This document shows, in pieces, positions 35,910 through 44,874 of a stretch of DNA of 53,896 nt. This stretch comes from Bacteroidales bacterium (GTDB lineage Bacteria; Bacteroidota; Bacteroidia; Bacteroidales; VadinHA17), in the NCBI GenBank assembly GCA_021371855.1, contig JAJFVL010000046.1:1-53896 (forward strand). The letters are read 5' to 3'. The stretch's first letter is position 1, and each line of letters begins with the position of its first letter. The position numbers were made by a program, and so were the translations under genes. The notes under the pieces are model-generated. The model was given only the letters and a program-made list of their open reading frames with translations, searched no databases and was not told the DNA's origin.

Positions 35910-38483
35910 ATGCAGTCAGGACTTCTGCCCGGTAGAAACAGCTTTATCTTTCTGGTTCTTTTACTTTTAATGAGCAACATTCATCTGTTTGCGCAACAAG
36001 TTGTGATTAATACAATTACTGCCAAAGGTCGCATAATTGATTCTCAAACCAGGGAGGCTGTACCTTTTACTTATATTCAGGTTGTAGGTACGTCATACGG
36101 AGGAGTATCCGATGTCAATGGCAATTTTACATTTAAAGTCAATCTGAAACGTTTCAGCGTTAAGTTAAGCTGCCTCGGATACAAGACCGAAACAATACAG
36201 GTTGATCTCTCTTCGTCAAAATCACTGGAATTTAAACTGGTTCCCGAGACAGAACTTCTTAACGAAGTAGTTGTTAAAGCCGGCAGAAAAAAATATAAAA
36301 ACAAGGGTAACCCGGCTTATGAGATTATGGAGAAAGCAATTGCCAACCGGTCGGCTAACAACCGGGATGCTCTGGACTATTATAAAAATGAAAAATATGA
36401 GAAACTGCTTTTAGGATTCAGTGACCTGACACCTGAAATAAAACAAAAAAAAGCACTAGTAAAATTTCAGTTCGTTCTTGAAAATACCGATACTACGATA
36501 TTCAAAGGGAAAGAAGTATTACCTGTATACCTGAACGAAAGCGTCACGGATTGTTATTTCAGGAAATCACCAAGAAGTGAAAAAAAGATTAAAAAAGCTT
36601 CTGACTTTGTAAGTTTTGATAAATATTTTGATGACCAGGGAATTGAAAATTATGTCAAGCACATGTACCAGGACATAAATATTTATAACAATGACATTAC
36701 CTTCCTTACAAACCAGTTTCTTAGCCCTGTAGCCACGACGGCTCCTCTGTTTTACAAATATTTCATAAGCGACACTATTGAAGTTGACGGGGATAAATGC
36801 GTTGAAATGTTTTTCTCACCGCGCAATAAGACTGACCTTTTGTTTCAGGGTTACCTGGATATAATGCTCGACAGCAGTTATGCCATCCGGAAAGTAAATA
36901 TGACTGTAAATAAAGACATTAACCTCAACTGGGTTAAGGATGTAAATATTACACAGCAGTTCAAAAAAAGCGGGGGGCATGGATGGCTTCTTGCATTTGA
37001 TGATATAAAGATCGATTTTGGGCTTGCTCCAAAAGGAGTAGGGATTTTTGGTCGCAAAACAGTCACTTATAATAACTATGCATTTGATGGCGGGGAAATT
37101 GAATCAGTTTTACAGGCAAAAGTGCAAGAGACCCATGATTGTCCCATTAACTACAATGATGAATACTGGGCTATCCACCGTAATCCGGAACTTGCCAAAT
37201 CGGAAGAAGACACCTATTCTGTAATAGATAGTGTTCAGAACGTCCCAGTCTTCAAAAGAACAATGGAGGCTGCTACTCTGTTGATGTTCGGTTATAAAGA
37301 TTTTGGCAATTTCGAAATTGGCCCCGTAAATACTTTTTACAGTTTTAACCCCATTGAAGGATCCAGGCTTAGGTTTGGGGGACGTACAACACCCCAGCTA
37401 AGCCGGAAGTTCAATCTGGACACCTACCTGGCTTATGGCTTTAAGGATGAAAAATATAAATATTACGTTGGCACAACATGGTCGCTGACTCCAAAAACAA
37501 TTTATGATTTCCCTGTTAAATATTTTAAAATAAGCTACCAGAACGACACCAAGATACCTGGTCAGGATTTACGGTATATTCATGATGACAATGTGCTTTT
37601 ATCAGTAAAAAGAGGGGTGAATGACAAGCTTTTTTACAATAAAACTTTTGCTATAGAGTATTTGAACGAATTTGACAACCACTTTTCATATACAATCGGA
37701 TACCAGTTCATAAATGAAACACCTTCGGGGAATCTGTTCTTTAACTACTCCGATTACACGCTACATCAGAATGATGATTTCAGCATTAATGTTTCTGAAA
37801 TATATGTAAACCTGAGATATGCTCCTCATGAACGTTTTTATCAGGGGAAGACATACAGGACTCCTATTGCCAGTAAATATCCCGTGACTGAACTGCAATA
37901 CACTTTCGGTTCCAGATTTCTAAACAGTGATTATAATTATCAAAGGCTGCATCTGACAGTTAGCAAGAGATTCACCCTTTCCATAATAGGTTACAGCGAT
38001 GTTGTATGGGAAGCAGGAAAGATCTTCGGTCAGGTGCCATATCCTTTGCTCGCTATTCACAGGGCTAACCAATCTTACTCATACCAGTCTCTTTCGTATA
38101 ATATGATGAATTTTCTGGAATTTGTAAGTGATCAATATATCTCAATTAATATTGATCACTGTTTCAACGGTTTCTTCTTAAACAAAGTTCCATTATTTAA
38201 AAAGCTGAATCTAAGGGAGATTGCTACATTTAAGATCCTTTATGGCAATGTGACAAATAATAACAACCCTGGCTATCAGAACGATTTATTTAAATTCCCT
38301 GTCGATGAAAATGGTGTGCCAATTACCTTTACCCTTGAAAAGAAGCCATACATAGAAGCCAGTTTTGGAATTGGGAATATTTTCAGACTCTTCAGGGTGG
38401 ATGTAGTAAGACGTTTTACATACCTCGATTATCCTAATGTGACCAAAACAGGAATAAGAATGAGATATAAATTTGATTTTTAA
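35910..38483 (+). CDS. DUF5686 outer-membrane protein with a carboxypeptidase-regulatory-like N-terminus
   Basis: An 857-residue secreted protein. A signal peptide covers about 1-29 (FIFLVLLLLMSNIHLFAQQ). A CarboxypepD-regulatory-like beta-sandwich follows (AKGRIIDSQTREAVPFTYIQ to about residue 120, ending LNEVVVKAGR). The long DUF5686 region follows and looks like a beta-barrel towards the C-terminus (end IRMRYKFDF). This architecture is common and of unknown function in Bacteroidetes. It lies 119 bp after the ICMT-like gene on the same strand, so membership of the TetR locus is possible but unproven. Confidence 0.85.
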   Translation: MQSGLLPGRNSFIFLVLLLLMSNIHLFAQQVVINTITAKGRIIDSQTREAVPFTYIQVVGTSYGGVSDVNGNFTFKVNLKRFSVKLSCLGYKTETIQVDLSSSKSLEFKLVPETELLNEVVVKAGRKKYKNKGNPAYEIMEKAIANRSANNRDALDYYKNEKYEKLLLGFSDLTPEIKQKKALVKFQFVLENTDTTIFKGKEVLPVYLNESVTDCYFRKSPRSEKKIKKASDFVSFDKYFDDQGIENYVKHMYQDINIYNNDITFLTNQFLSPVATTAPLFYKYFISDTIEVDGDKCVEMFFSPRNKTDLLFQGYLDIMLDSSYAIRKVNMTVNKDINLNWVKDVNITQQFKKSGGHGWLLAFDDIKIDFGLAPKGVGIFGRKTVTYNNYAFDGGEIESVLQAKVQETHDCPINYNDEYWAIHRNPELAKSEEDTYSVIDSVQNVPVFKRTMEAATLLMFGYKDFGNFEIGPVNTFYSFNPIEGSRLRFGGRTTPQLSRKFNLDTYLAYGFKDEKYKYYVGTTWSLTPKTIYDFPVKYFKISYQNDTKIPGQDLRYIHDDNVLLSVKRGVNDKLFYNKTFAIEYLNEFDNHFSYTIGYQFINETPSGNLFFNYSDYTLHQNDDFSINVSEIYVNLRYAPHERFYQGKTYRTPIASKYPVTELQYTFGSRFLNSDYNYQRLHLTVSKRFTLSIIGYSDVVWEAGKIFGQVPYPLLAIHRANQSYSYQSLSYNMMNFLEFVSDQYISINIDHCFNGFFLNKVPLFKKLNLREIATFKILYGNVTNNNNPGYQNDLFKFPVDENGVPITFTLEKKPYIEASFGIGNIFRLFRVDVVRRFTYLDYPNVTKTGIRMRYKFDF

Positions 38484-38584
38484 ATACCGTCTGCATACTG
38501 ATTATGTAAAGAACCTATTTCCCATCAATTTGACTATTCGTTAAAAGGCTTAAATTCCTGTATCTGTAAAAGCCTGAATTTTTC

Positions 38585-38592
38585 TATATTTG
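38585..38592 (+). promoter_or_regulatory. Candidate -7 element for lysS
   Basis: TATATTTG lies 17 bases before the lysS start and is followed by CACAAATTTTC. A CTG rather than TTG lies 18 bases upstream, so only the -7 half is convincing. Confidence 0.4.
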
Positions 38593-38609
38593 CACAAATT
38601 TTCAATAAG

Positions 38610-40340
38610 ATGAGCAATTTGAATTTAAGTGAGCAGGAACTGATAAGAAGGAAATCCCTCGATGAATTAAGAAAACTTGGAATTAACCCCTATCCTGCCG
38701 CTGAATATAAGACTAACGCTTTTGCACAGGATATTCTGGATAACTATTCTCCTGAGAAAAATAACTTCCAGGATGTTTGCATGGCAGGTCGCTTAATGAA
38801 CATCCGCATTATGGGGAGCGCCTCATTCGCAGAAATGATGGACTCTTCAGGCAGGATTCAGATCTATATCCGCCGTGACGATATCTGCCCTGGCGAAGAT
38901 AAAACTATGTACAACACTGTTTTTAAGCATCTTCTCGACATAGGTGATATCATAGGTATAAAAGGTCGCGTTTTTAAAACACAGATGGGCGAAATTACTA
39001 TTCATGTCAATGAATTCACTGTACTTTGCAAATCGGTACGCCCGCTTCCTGTCGTTAAAGAAAAAGACGGGATCTTATTTGATGCTGTCACAGATCCCGA
39101 GATGCGTTATCGCCAGCGTTATGTCGATCTTATTGTCAATCCGCAGGTACGTGATGTATTTAGAAAAAGAACCCGTATAATCCAGTCATTGCGCGAACTG
39201 TTCAATTCAAAAGGCTATCTTGAAGTGGAAACACCTGTTCTTCAGCCAATTCCCGGTGGAGCCGCTGCCAGACCATTTATCACTCACCATAATACCCTCG
39301 ATATCCCTCTTTATCTTAGAATCGCAAATGAACTTTACCTAAAACGCCTGATTGTCGGCGGTTTTGAAGGCGTATATGAATTTGCAAAGGACTTCCGCAA
39401 CGAAGGTATGGACCGCACTCACAATCCGGAATTTACTGTAATGGAGATATATATTGCCTACAAAGATTACAACTGGATGATGAGTTTTACGGAAGAACTT
39501 ATTAAAAAAGCAGCTCTTGATCTCCATGGTAAGACTGAAATAATATATGGCGACAATCTTATCAATCTTAATCCGCCATACAAAAGGATCAGCATGATTG
39601 ATTCCATAAAAGATAATACCGGCATCGATATTTCAGGAATGGATGAAGAGGAAATGAGAAAAGTCTGTGACAGGCTTGGGGTCCCGCATTCACCTGAAAT
39701 GGGGAAAGGAAAACTCATCGATCAGATTTTCGGGGAGAAATGTGAACATAATTATATCCAGCCTACTTTTATAATTGATTACCCGACTGAAACATCTCCT
39801 CTTACAAAGATGCACCGCAGCAAGCCGGGTCTTACAGAACGATTTGAGCTTATGATAAATGGTAAGGAGATAGCTAATGCCTATTCAGAATTGAACGATC
39901 CTATCGACCAGATGGAACGGTTCCAGGATCAGCTGCATCTTTCGGAAAAAGGAGATGATGAGGCTATGTTCATCGACCAGGATTTTATAAGGGCTCTGGA
40001 ATATGGTATGCCTCCTACTTCAGGAATGGGAATAGGCATTGACAGGCTGACTATGCTGCTGACCAATCAGCCTTCTATCCAGGATGTACTGCTTTTCCCG
40101 CAGATGAAGCCTGAAACTTTGAAGGTAAAAGCTGAAAGCCAAAAAGAAGAGTATATTGAACTCGGAATTCCCGAAGAGTGGATCGAACCTCTGAAAAAAC
40201 TAGGTTTTATCACAATAGCCAAAATTAAGGAAGTGGAAAAACCAGGTAAACTGGCTAATGATCTGAATGGTTTTAACAAAAAAAATAAGTTGGGTTTATC
40301 AGGTCTTAGTCCTGAAGCTGTAGGATCATGGTTAAAATAA
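38610..40340 (+). CDS. lysS: Lysyl-tRNA synthetase, class II
   Basis: Charges tRNA-Lys. The 576-residue protein has an OB-fold anticodon-binding domain (AGRLMNIRIMGSASFAEMMD region) and the class II motifs: motif 2 around FAKDFRNEGMDRTHNPEFT and motif 3 GMGIGIDRLTML. After the usual end of LysRS (near LLFPQMKPE) there is a ~70-residue C-terminal tail with LGIPEEWIEPLKKLGFITIA and GLSPEAVGSWLK, an extension I associate with Bacteroidetes LysRS. Transcribed alone with a short leader. Confidence 0.95.
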   Translation: MSNLNLSEQELIRRKSLDELRKLGINPYPAAEYKTNAFAQDILDNYSPEKNNFQDVCMAGRLMNIRIMGSASFAEMMDSSGRIQIYIRRDDICPGEDKTMYNTVFKHLLDIGDIIGIKGRVFKTQMGEITIHVNEFTVLCKSVRPLPVVKEKDGILFDAVTDPEMRYRQRYVDLIVNPQVRDVFRKRTRIIQSLRELFNSKGYLEVETPVLQPIPGGAAARPFITHHNTLDIPLYLRIANELYLKRLIVGGFEGVYEFAKDFRNEGMDRTHNPEFTVMEIYIAYKDYNWMMSFTEELIKKAALDLHGKTEIIYGDNLINLNPPYKRISMIDSIKDNTGIDISGMDEEEMRKVCDRLGVPHSPEMGKGKLIDQIFGEKCEHNYIQPTFIIDYPTETSPLTKMHRSKPGLTERFELMINGKEIANAYSELNDPIDQMERFQDQLHLSEKGDDEAMFIDQDFIRALEYGMPPTSGMGIGIDRLTMLLTNQPSIQDVLLFPQMKPETLKVKAESQKEEYIELGIPEEWIEPLKKLGFITIAKIKEVEKPGKLANDLNGFNKKNKLGLSGLSPEAVGSWLK

Positions 40341-40455
40341 TATTCTGAACCTTCTTAAGTATCCTTTGCTGACTCATAAGCTGACTCTCTTGCGCCGTTA
40401 TGTCTTTGCGCAATTGAGCCTGAACAATTACTATCTTGCATCTGTTTATTGAGGT

Positions 40456-41217
40456 ATGCAAACCGAAAACGTTATAGAGGTAAAAAATGTCTGGAAATCC
40501 TTTAAGACAGTCCAGGCAGTAAAAGGTGTTAATCTAAAAATTCCAAAAGGACAATTTATTGCTTTGCTGGGCCCAAATGGAGCCGGTAAGACCACAATGG
40601 TTGAGATGATTGAGGGAATCCAGAAACCCGATAAAGGCGAAATTACCATTATTGGTAAAAGATGGAAAGGCAATGAAGATGAACTTCACAATATTATCGG
40701 ACTTTCACTGCAGGAGACAAGATTTATAGATAAACTCAGGGTTTCAGAGACCTTAAAACTTTTCGCAAGCTTTTACGACCTTGGGAAAGAGCGTGTTAAT
40801 GAAATAATTAATATTATCGGTCTCGAAGAAAAAAGAAATTCATATGCTGTAAATCTTTCAGGCGGACAAAGACAAAGGATGGCTATCGGAATTGCCCTTA
40901 TCAATAATCCCTCAATACTCCTTCTTGACGAGCCGACGACAGGTCTGGATCCGAACGCACGCAGAGAGATCTGGGAAATCCTTAAGAACCTGAAAGAGAA
41001 ATCCGAAACGTCAATGATACTGACAACACATTACATGGAGGAGGCCGAATATCTCTGCGACTATATTGTGATCATGGATAACGGGATCATTCTCAAAGAA
41101 GGCACATTACAACAGTTGCTTGAGGAAGCAACCAACACTCCTGAAAACAAGGATCGCAACCATAAAACACTTGATGATCTGTTTGTCTCATTAACGGGAA
41201 GGAAGATAAATGAATAG
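40456..41217 (+). CDS. ABC-2 type transporter, ATP-binding subunit
   Basis: A 253-residue ABC ATPase. Walker A is GPNGAGKTT, the signature is LSGGQRQRM, Walker B is ILLLDEPTTGLDPN, and the switch His is in TTHYMEEAEYL. It resembles daunorubicin/NatA-type exporters. The next gene starts inside its last codons (8-base overlap), so the pair is translationally coupled. Substrate cannot be told from sequence; drug or lipid export is plausible. Confidence 0.92.
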   Translation: MQTENVIEVKNVWKSFKTVQAVKGVNLKIPKGQFIALLGPNGAGKTTMVEMIEGIQKPDKGEITIIGKRWKGNEDELHNIIGLSLQETRFIDKLRVSETLKLFASFYDLGKERVNEIINIIGLEEKRNSYAVNLSGGQRQRMAIGIALINNPSILLLDEPTTGLDPNARREIWEILKNLKEKSETSMILTTHYMEEAEYLCDYIVIMDNGIILKEGTLQQLLEEATNTPENKDRNHKTLDDLFVSLTGRKINE

Positions 41218-42352
41218 CTTGTTCCGGTTTAATCAGCTCTGGCAACTGACAGTTGCCCTGTTCCGGGAATTAATCCGCGAACCCGGAGTGCTTTTCTGGG
41301 GAATAGTCTTTCCAATTCTTATGTCACTCGGACTGGGTCTTGCTTTTACAAAAAAGAGCGATGTAATAAGGAAAGTTGCCATTGTCAGTAACATAGAAGA
41401 ATCAGCAACAAGATCAGATACGACAACCGTAACAGAGTTTCTTCAAAAGAATTGTGAAAAGAATCTCCCGGAAGGCAAAGAGTCATGGCAATGGAAATAT
41501 ACTATCAACGATGGTAAATTAGGCAACTCCATTTTCCTTTTCTACAATATGGAATGGGACGAAGCTATGAGACTTCTCAAGAGAGGTACGATAAATGTTC
41601 TGCTTTCCGGGGTGAATGGCCAGATTGAATACCATTTCGATCCTTTAAATTCCGATGCGGAACTGACTTATCTGAAGCTTAGTAATATAATCGGGAAAGG
41701 GACATTGCTCGAAAAGAAAAACTATTCGGAAATAAAACCTCTGACTGTCAAAGGTACACGATATATCGATTTCCTGGTTCCGGGTCTGATCACGATGGGC
41801 GTAATGATGTCATCCATGTGGGGAATAAGCTATGGGATCATCGAAAAAAGATCAAAAAAATTGTTACGCAGACTGGTTGCAACACCTATGAAAAAATCAC
41901 ATTTTCTTATTGCGCTTATAACTGTCAGGTTAGCAATGAACTTCATTGAATCTCTGGCCCTGTTTTTATTCGCCCTGTTTGCATTTAAGCTGACTATACA
42001 GGGTGATATCTCGGCTCTTATTTTAATGTTCCTTGCAGGTAACATAGCTTTTGCCGGCATCGCTGTCTTTGTTTCGTCCCATACATCAAATACTGAAGTA
42101 GGCAATGGCCTTATAAATTTTGTTGTATTTCCGATGATGGTGCTTTCAGGTATCTTTTTCAGCTATCAGAATTTCCCGGAATGGAGTATTCCCGTAATTA
42201 AGAACCTCCCTCTGACGATGATGACCGACGGAATAAGAAGTATCTTCAACGAAGGAGCCGGTTATCACGAAGTTGCAATACCAATTCTGATACTCACGGT
42301 AATGGGTATTGTGTTCTTTTCTGCTGGATTGAAAATATTCAAATGGCATTAG
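41210..42352 (+). CDS. ABC-2 type transporter permease
   Basis: A 380-residue membrane subunit with one N-terminal helix (LFWGIVFPILMSLGLGLAF), a large extracytoplasmic segment (about 55-180), and five further helices, including the ABC-2 core FLVPGLITMGVMMSSMWGIS and VVFPMMVLSGIFFSY. GGAAGG precedes the start within the upstream gene. It completes a two-component exporter with the ATPase. Confidence 0.92.
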   Translation: MNSLFRFNQLWQLTVALFRELIREPGVLFWGIVFPILMSLGLGLAFTKKSDVIRKVAIVSNIEESATRSDTTTVTEFLQKNCEKNLPEGKESWQWKYTINDGKLGNSIFLFYNMEWDEAMRLLKRGTINVLLSGVNGQIEYHFDPLNSDAELTYLKLSNIIGKGTLLEKKNYSEIKPLTVKGTRYIDFLVPGLITMGVMMSSMWGISYGIIEKRSKKLLRRLVATPMKKSHFLIALITVRLAMNFIESLALFLFALFAFKLTIQGDISALILMFLAGNIAFAGIAVFVSSHTSNTEVGNGLINFVVFPMMVLSGIFFSYQNFPEWSIPVIKNLPLTMMTDGIRSIFNEGAGYHEVAIPILILTVMGIVFFSAGLKIFKWH

Positions 42353-42500
42353 AATATGCTGGAATTGACAAGATCTAAAAGGAGGAGACCGTTTACATCA
42401 GACAACAGGAAATAATTTCTGCTTTGTGCAACAAATTATTTTTCTCTCTGTCTTTATCCTGAAAAAGTTCAGCAAATGACTAAAAATTGAAGAAATATGA

Positions 42501-42558
42501 AATCCACATGTTATTCAGACAAAAACACTAATAAAAATAATTTGTCAACATGTGGATT
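42501..42558. repeat. Perfect 12-bp inverted repeat with a 34-base spacer
   Basis: AATCCACATGTT (42501-42512) is exactly complementary to AACATGTGGATT (42547-42558). It lies in the 239-bp gap before the DUF2807 gene, 33 bases from its start. It could be a paired regulator site, an mRNA stem, or inverted ends of a small relic. No T tract follows, so it is not a normal terminator. The rest of the gap shows no gene. Confidence 0.6.
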
Positions 42559-42591
42559 CCATGATACCTTTCAAACTAAAATAATATTATA

Positions 42592-43311
42592 ATGAAAAAT
42601 CTGAGATTTTTAACAGCCGCCATTGCCATACTGTCTATTACCGCTTGTTCCAATGGACAAATCAGGAAAACAGTATTCGGAAATCATAAAGTAGTTACAG
42701 AAGAACGAAATGCTGAATATTTCAATGGAATCAAGACAAGCAGTGGAATTGATGTATTTCTGAAACAGGGAAATAAGGAATCAGTATCTGTTGAAGCTGA
42801 CGGGAACCTCCAGGAGTATATTATCACCGAAGTTAAAGGAGGCATACTTCATATCTATACCGAAGCAAATATCCGCGATGCAGAAAGTAAAAAAGTGTTT
42901 GTTACAATGAAAGATGTAAACTCTGTACAGACAACCAGTGCTGGTGATGTTATCGGTGAAACCCCCATAAAAAGTGACAGACTGGAATTATCTGCCAGCA
43001 GTGCAGGAAGTATCAAACTTGAGGTTCATGCAAACAATATTGAAGTACATATCAGCAGTTCAGGAGATATTACCCTTACGGGAGATGCCGGCATGCTTGA
43101 GGCTGATCTTAGCAGCGCCGGCGATCTTAATGCTTACAATCTGGAGGTAAAGGAAGCTGATGTTTCAGCATCAAGCGCAGGAGATGCTGATATCAATGTT
43201 TCGGAAAAATTGACGGCAAGAGCATCAAGTGCCGGAGATATTCATTACATGGGCGATCCGAAATATGTCGATGCACACTCATCAAGTGCCGGAGGAATTC
43301 ATAAAAAGTAA
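42592..43311 (+). CDS. Head-GIN (DUF2807) domain lipoprotein
   Basis: A 239-residue predicted lipoprotein. The signal peptide ends in the lipobox SITAC (Cys at residue 19), followed by SNGQ. The DUF2807 region forms a repetitive beta structure with recurrent SSAGD-type turns (TTSAGD, SSAGS, SSSGD, SSAGD several times), as expected for a right-handed beta-helix or solenoid. Function of the family is unknown; a cell-surface location is inferred. It is followed by a strong terminator. Confidence 0.85.
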   Translation: MKNLRFLTAAIAILSITACSNGQIRKTVFGNHKVVTEERNAEYFNGIKTSSGIDVFLKQGNKESVSVEADGNLQEYIITEVKGGILHIYTEANIRDAESKKVFVTMKDVNSVQTTSAGDVIGETPIKSDRLELSASSAGSIKLEVHANNIEVHISSSGDITLTGDAGMLEADLSSAGDLNAYNLEVKEADVSASSAGDADINVSEKLTARASSAGDIHYMGDPKYVDAHSSSAGGIHKK

Positions 43312-43347
43312 CTTCTTATCCAATATATATTCCCCACATTATTGCAG

Positions 43348-43376
43348 GCCGCCGGAGCTATTCCGGCGGCTTTTTA
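43348..43376 (+). terminator. Rho-independent terminator after the DUF2807 gene
   Basis: The perfect 9-bp stem GCCGCCGGA (43348-43356) and TCCGGCGGC (43362-43370), with a 5-base loop, is followed by TTTTT. This is a strong GC-rich hairpin. It shows that the open frame running through it ahead of pgi is not coding. Confidence 0.9.
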
Positions 43377-43438
43377 TTAACTTTGTAATAAAGTTATATC
43401 GACTGAAAATAAATAACCTGACTAAACTGCTTAATAAA

Positions 43439-44782
43439 ATGAAGGAAAATCTAAGTGTAAATCTGAAGAACGCCAGCGGCTTTATATCATATGAAGAGGT
43501 TATTGCCCTTGCACAGCAATCGGCAAGACATCTCGATACTCTTAATTCCGGCACAGGTCCCGGAAGTGATTTTCTCGGATGGCTTTCGCTTCCTGATGAT
43601 ATCCTCCAGCAACTCGACAGAATAGAAAAAACCGCCCGGCATATAAGGTCGGTTTCAGATACTACTGTAGTAATTGGGATTGGCGGATCTTACCTTGGGT
43701 CCAGGGCAGTGATTGAGGCTCTTTCTCATTCTTTTTCGCCACTTCTGAAATCAAAACATCACGATGTGATTTTTGCCGGGCAGAATATCTGTGAGGATTA
43801 TTTGTCGGATCTTCTGGAAATACTTGATGGGAGAGATTATTCAATTGTTGTTATTTCAAAATCAGGAACCACTACTGAACCGGCTATAGCATTAAGAATA
43901 CTTAAAGACCATCTTGAGAAAAAAGTAGGAAAAGCTGTCGCTTCCGACAGGATCATTGCAATAACTGATGCTAAAAAAGGTTCTCTCAGAACACTTGCTG
44001 AAACGAACAGTTATGAAACATTTGTTATACCTGATAATATTGGCGGCCGTTATTCAGTACTTACTCCTGTCGGACTTCTTCCTATAGCTATCAGCGGATT
44101 TGATATCAGGGCTCTGATAAAAGGGGCCATAGCAATGAAAGAGATAACCAGAAACAATAAAAATGCCTCCTCAAATCCATCGCTTCTTTATGCAGCCGCA
44201 AGAAACCTCCTACTGAAACATGGCAAATCAATTGAGATAATGGTCGGGTTCACTCCCAAACTTCACTATATGTCCGAATGGTGGAAACAATTATTTGGTG
44301 AAAGTGAAGGAAAAGACGGTAAAGGGATATTCCCTGCTTCTGTTGACATGACAACTGACCTTCATTCGCTTGGTCAATATATCCAGGATGGCCAGAGAAT
44401 TCTTTTTGAGACAATGATCTCTGTTGAAAATCCCGGAAAAAAGCTTATCATTCCAGGCGAAAAAGATAATTCCGATCAGTTAAACTATATTGCAGGCAAA
44501 CGACTTTCAGAGGTCAACCATAATGCGCAGACTGGAACAATCCTGGCCCATAACGATGGGAATGTTCCCATAATCACAATAAATATCCTATCTCTGGACG
44601 AATACCATATCGGGCAGATGATATATTTCTTTGAAATTGCATGTGCAATAAGCGGATATATTCTTGATGTCAATCCTTTTGATCAGCCGGGTGTTGAAGC
44701 TTACAAGAAGAACATGTTTGCTTTGCTTAATAAACCGGGGTACGAGGAAGCTTCAAAGGAAATAAAAGAGAGGCTGAAGTAA
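43439..44782 (+). CDS. pgi: Glucose-6-phosphate isomerase
   Basis: Interconverts glucose-6-phosphate and fructose-6-phosphate. The 447-residue protein has VIGIGGSYLGSRAVIEAL, the SIS signature VISKSGTTTEPA, GGRYSVLTPVGLLP and the active-site Glu near SEWWKQLFGESEG. It is the shorter bacterial form. The start is ATG 43439 (MKENLSV). The frame is open back to 43229, but that part overlaps the DUF2807 gene and a terminator. TAACTTTG at 43378-43385, just after the terminator, is a possible -7 element. Confidence 0.95.
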   Translation: MKENLSVNLKNASGFISYEEVIALAQQSARHLDTLNSGTGPGSDFLGWLSLPDDILQQLDRIEKTARHIRSVSDTTVVIGIGGSYLGSRAVIEALSHSFSPLLKSKHHDVIFAGQNICEDYLSDLLEILDGRDYSIVVISKSGTTTEPAIALRILKDHLEKKVGKAVASDRIIAITDAKKGSLRTLAETNSYETFVIPDNIGGRYSVLTPVGLLPIAISGFDIRALIKGAIAMKEITRNNKNASSNPSLLYAAARNLLLKHGKSIEIMVGFTPKLHYMSEWWKQLFGESEGKDGKGIFPASVDMTTDLHSLGQYIQDGQRILFETMISVENPGKKLIIPGEKDNSDQLNYIAGKRLSEVNHNAQTGTILAHNDGNVPIITINILSLDEYHIGQMIYFFEIACAISGYILDVNPFDQPGVEAYKKNMFALLNKPGYEEASKEIKERLK

Positions 44783-44810
44783 TAAAAGCATTTATTAATT
44801 TATAAAAGAT

Positions 44811-44855
44811 AAAAGCGGTAGAGGAAGCATTCTGCAAACTTCTTACCGCTTTTTG
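44811..44855. terminator. Bidirectional terminator between pgi and the cDPG synthetase homologue
   Basis: AAAAGCGGTA (44811-44820) pairs with TACCGCTTTT (44844-44853). An additional GAAG/CTTC pairing is possible inside the loop. The A-rich left flank and T-rich right flank give a T tract in both directions, suitable for the two convergent genes. Confidence 0.8.
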
Positions 44856-44874
44856 TTAAACCTATAAACTAGAA

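Noticed and set aside
42376..42387. AAAAGGAGGAGA as a ribosome binding site for a small gene
   Set aside because: No ATG, GTG or TTG start follows at a usable distance.
43229..43438. N-terminal extension of the pgi frame by 70 codons
   Set aside because: It overlaps the DUF2807 gene and a strong terminator, and PGI homology begins at MKENLSV.
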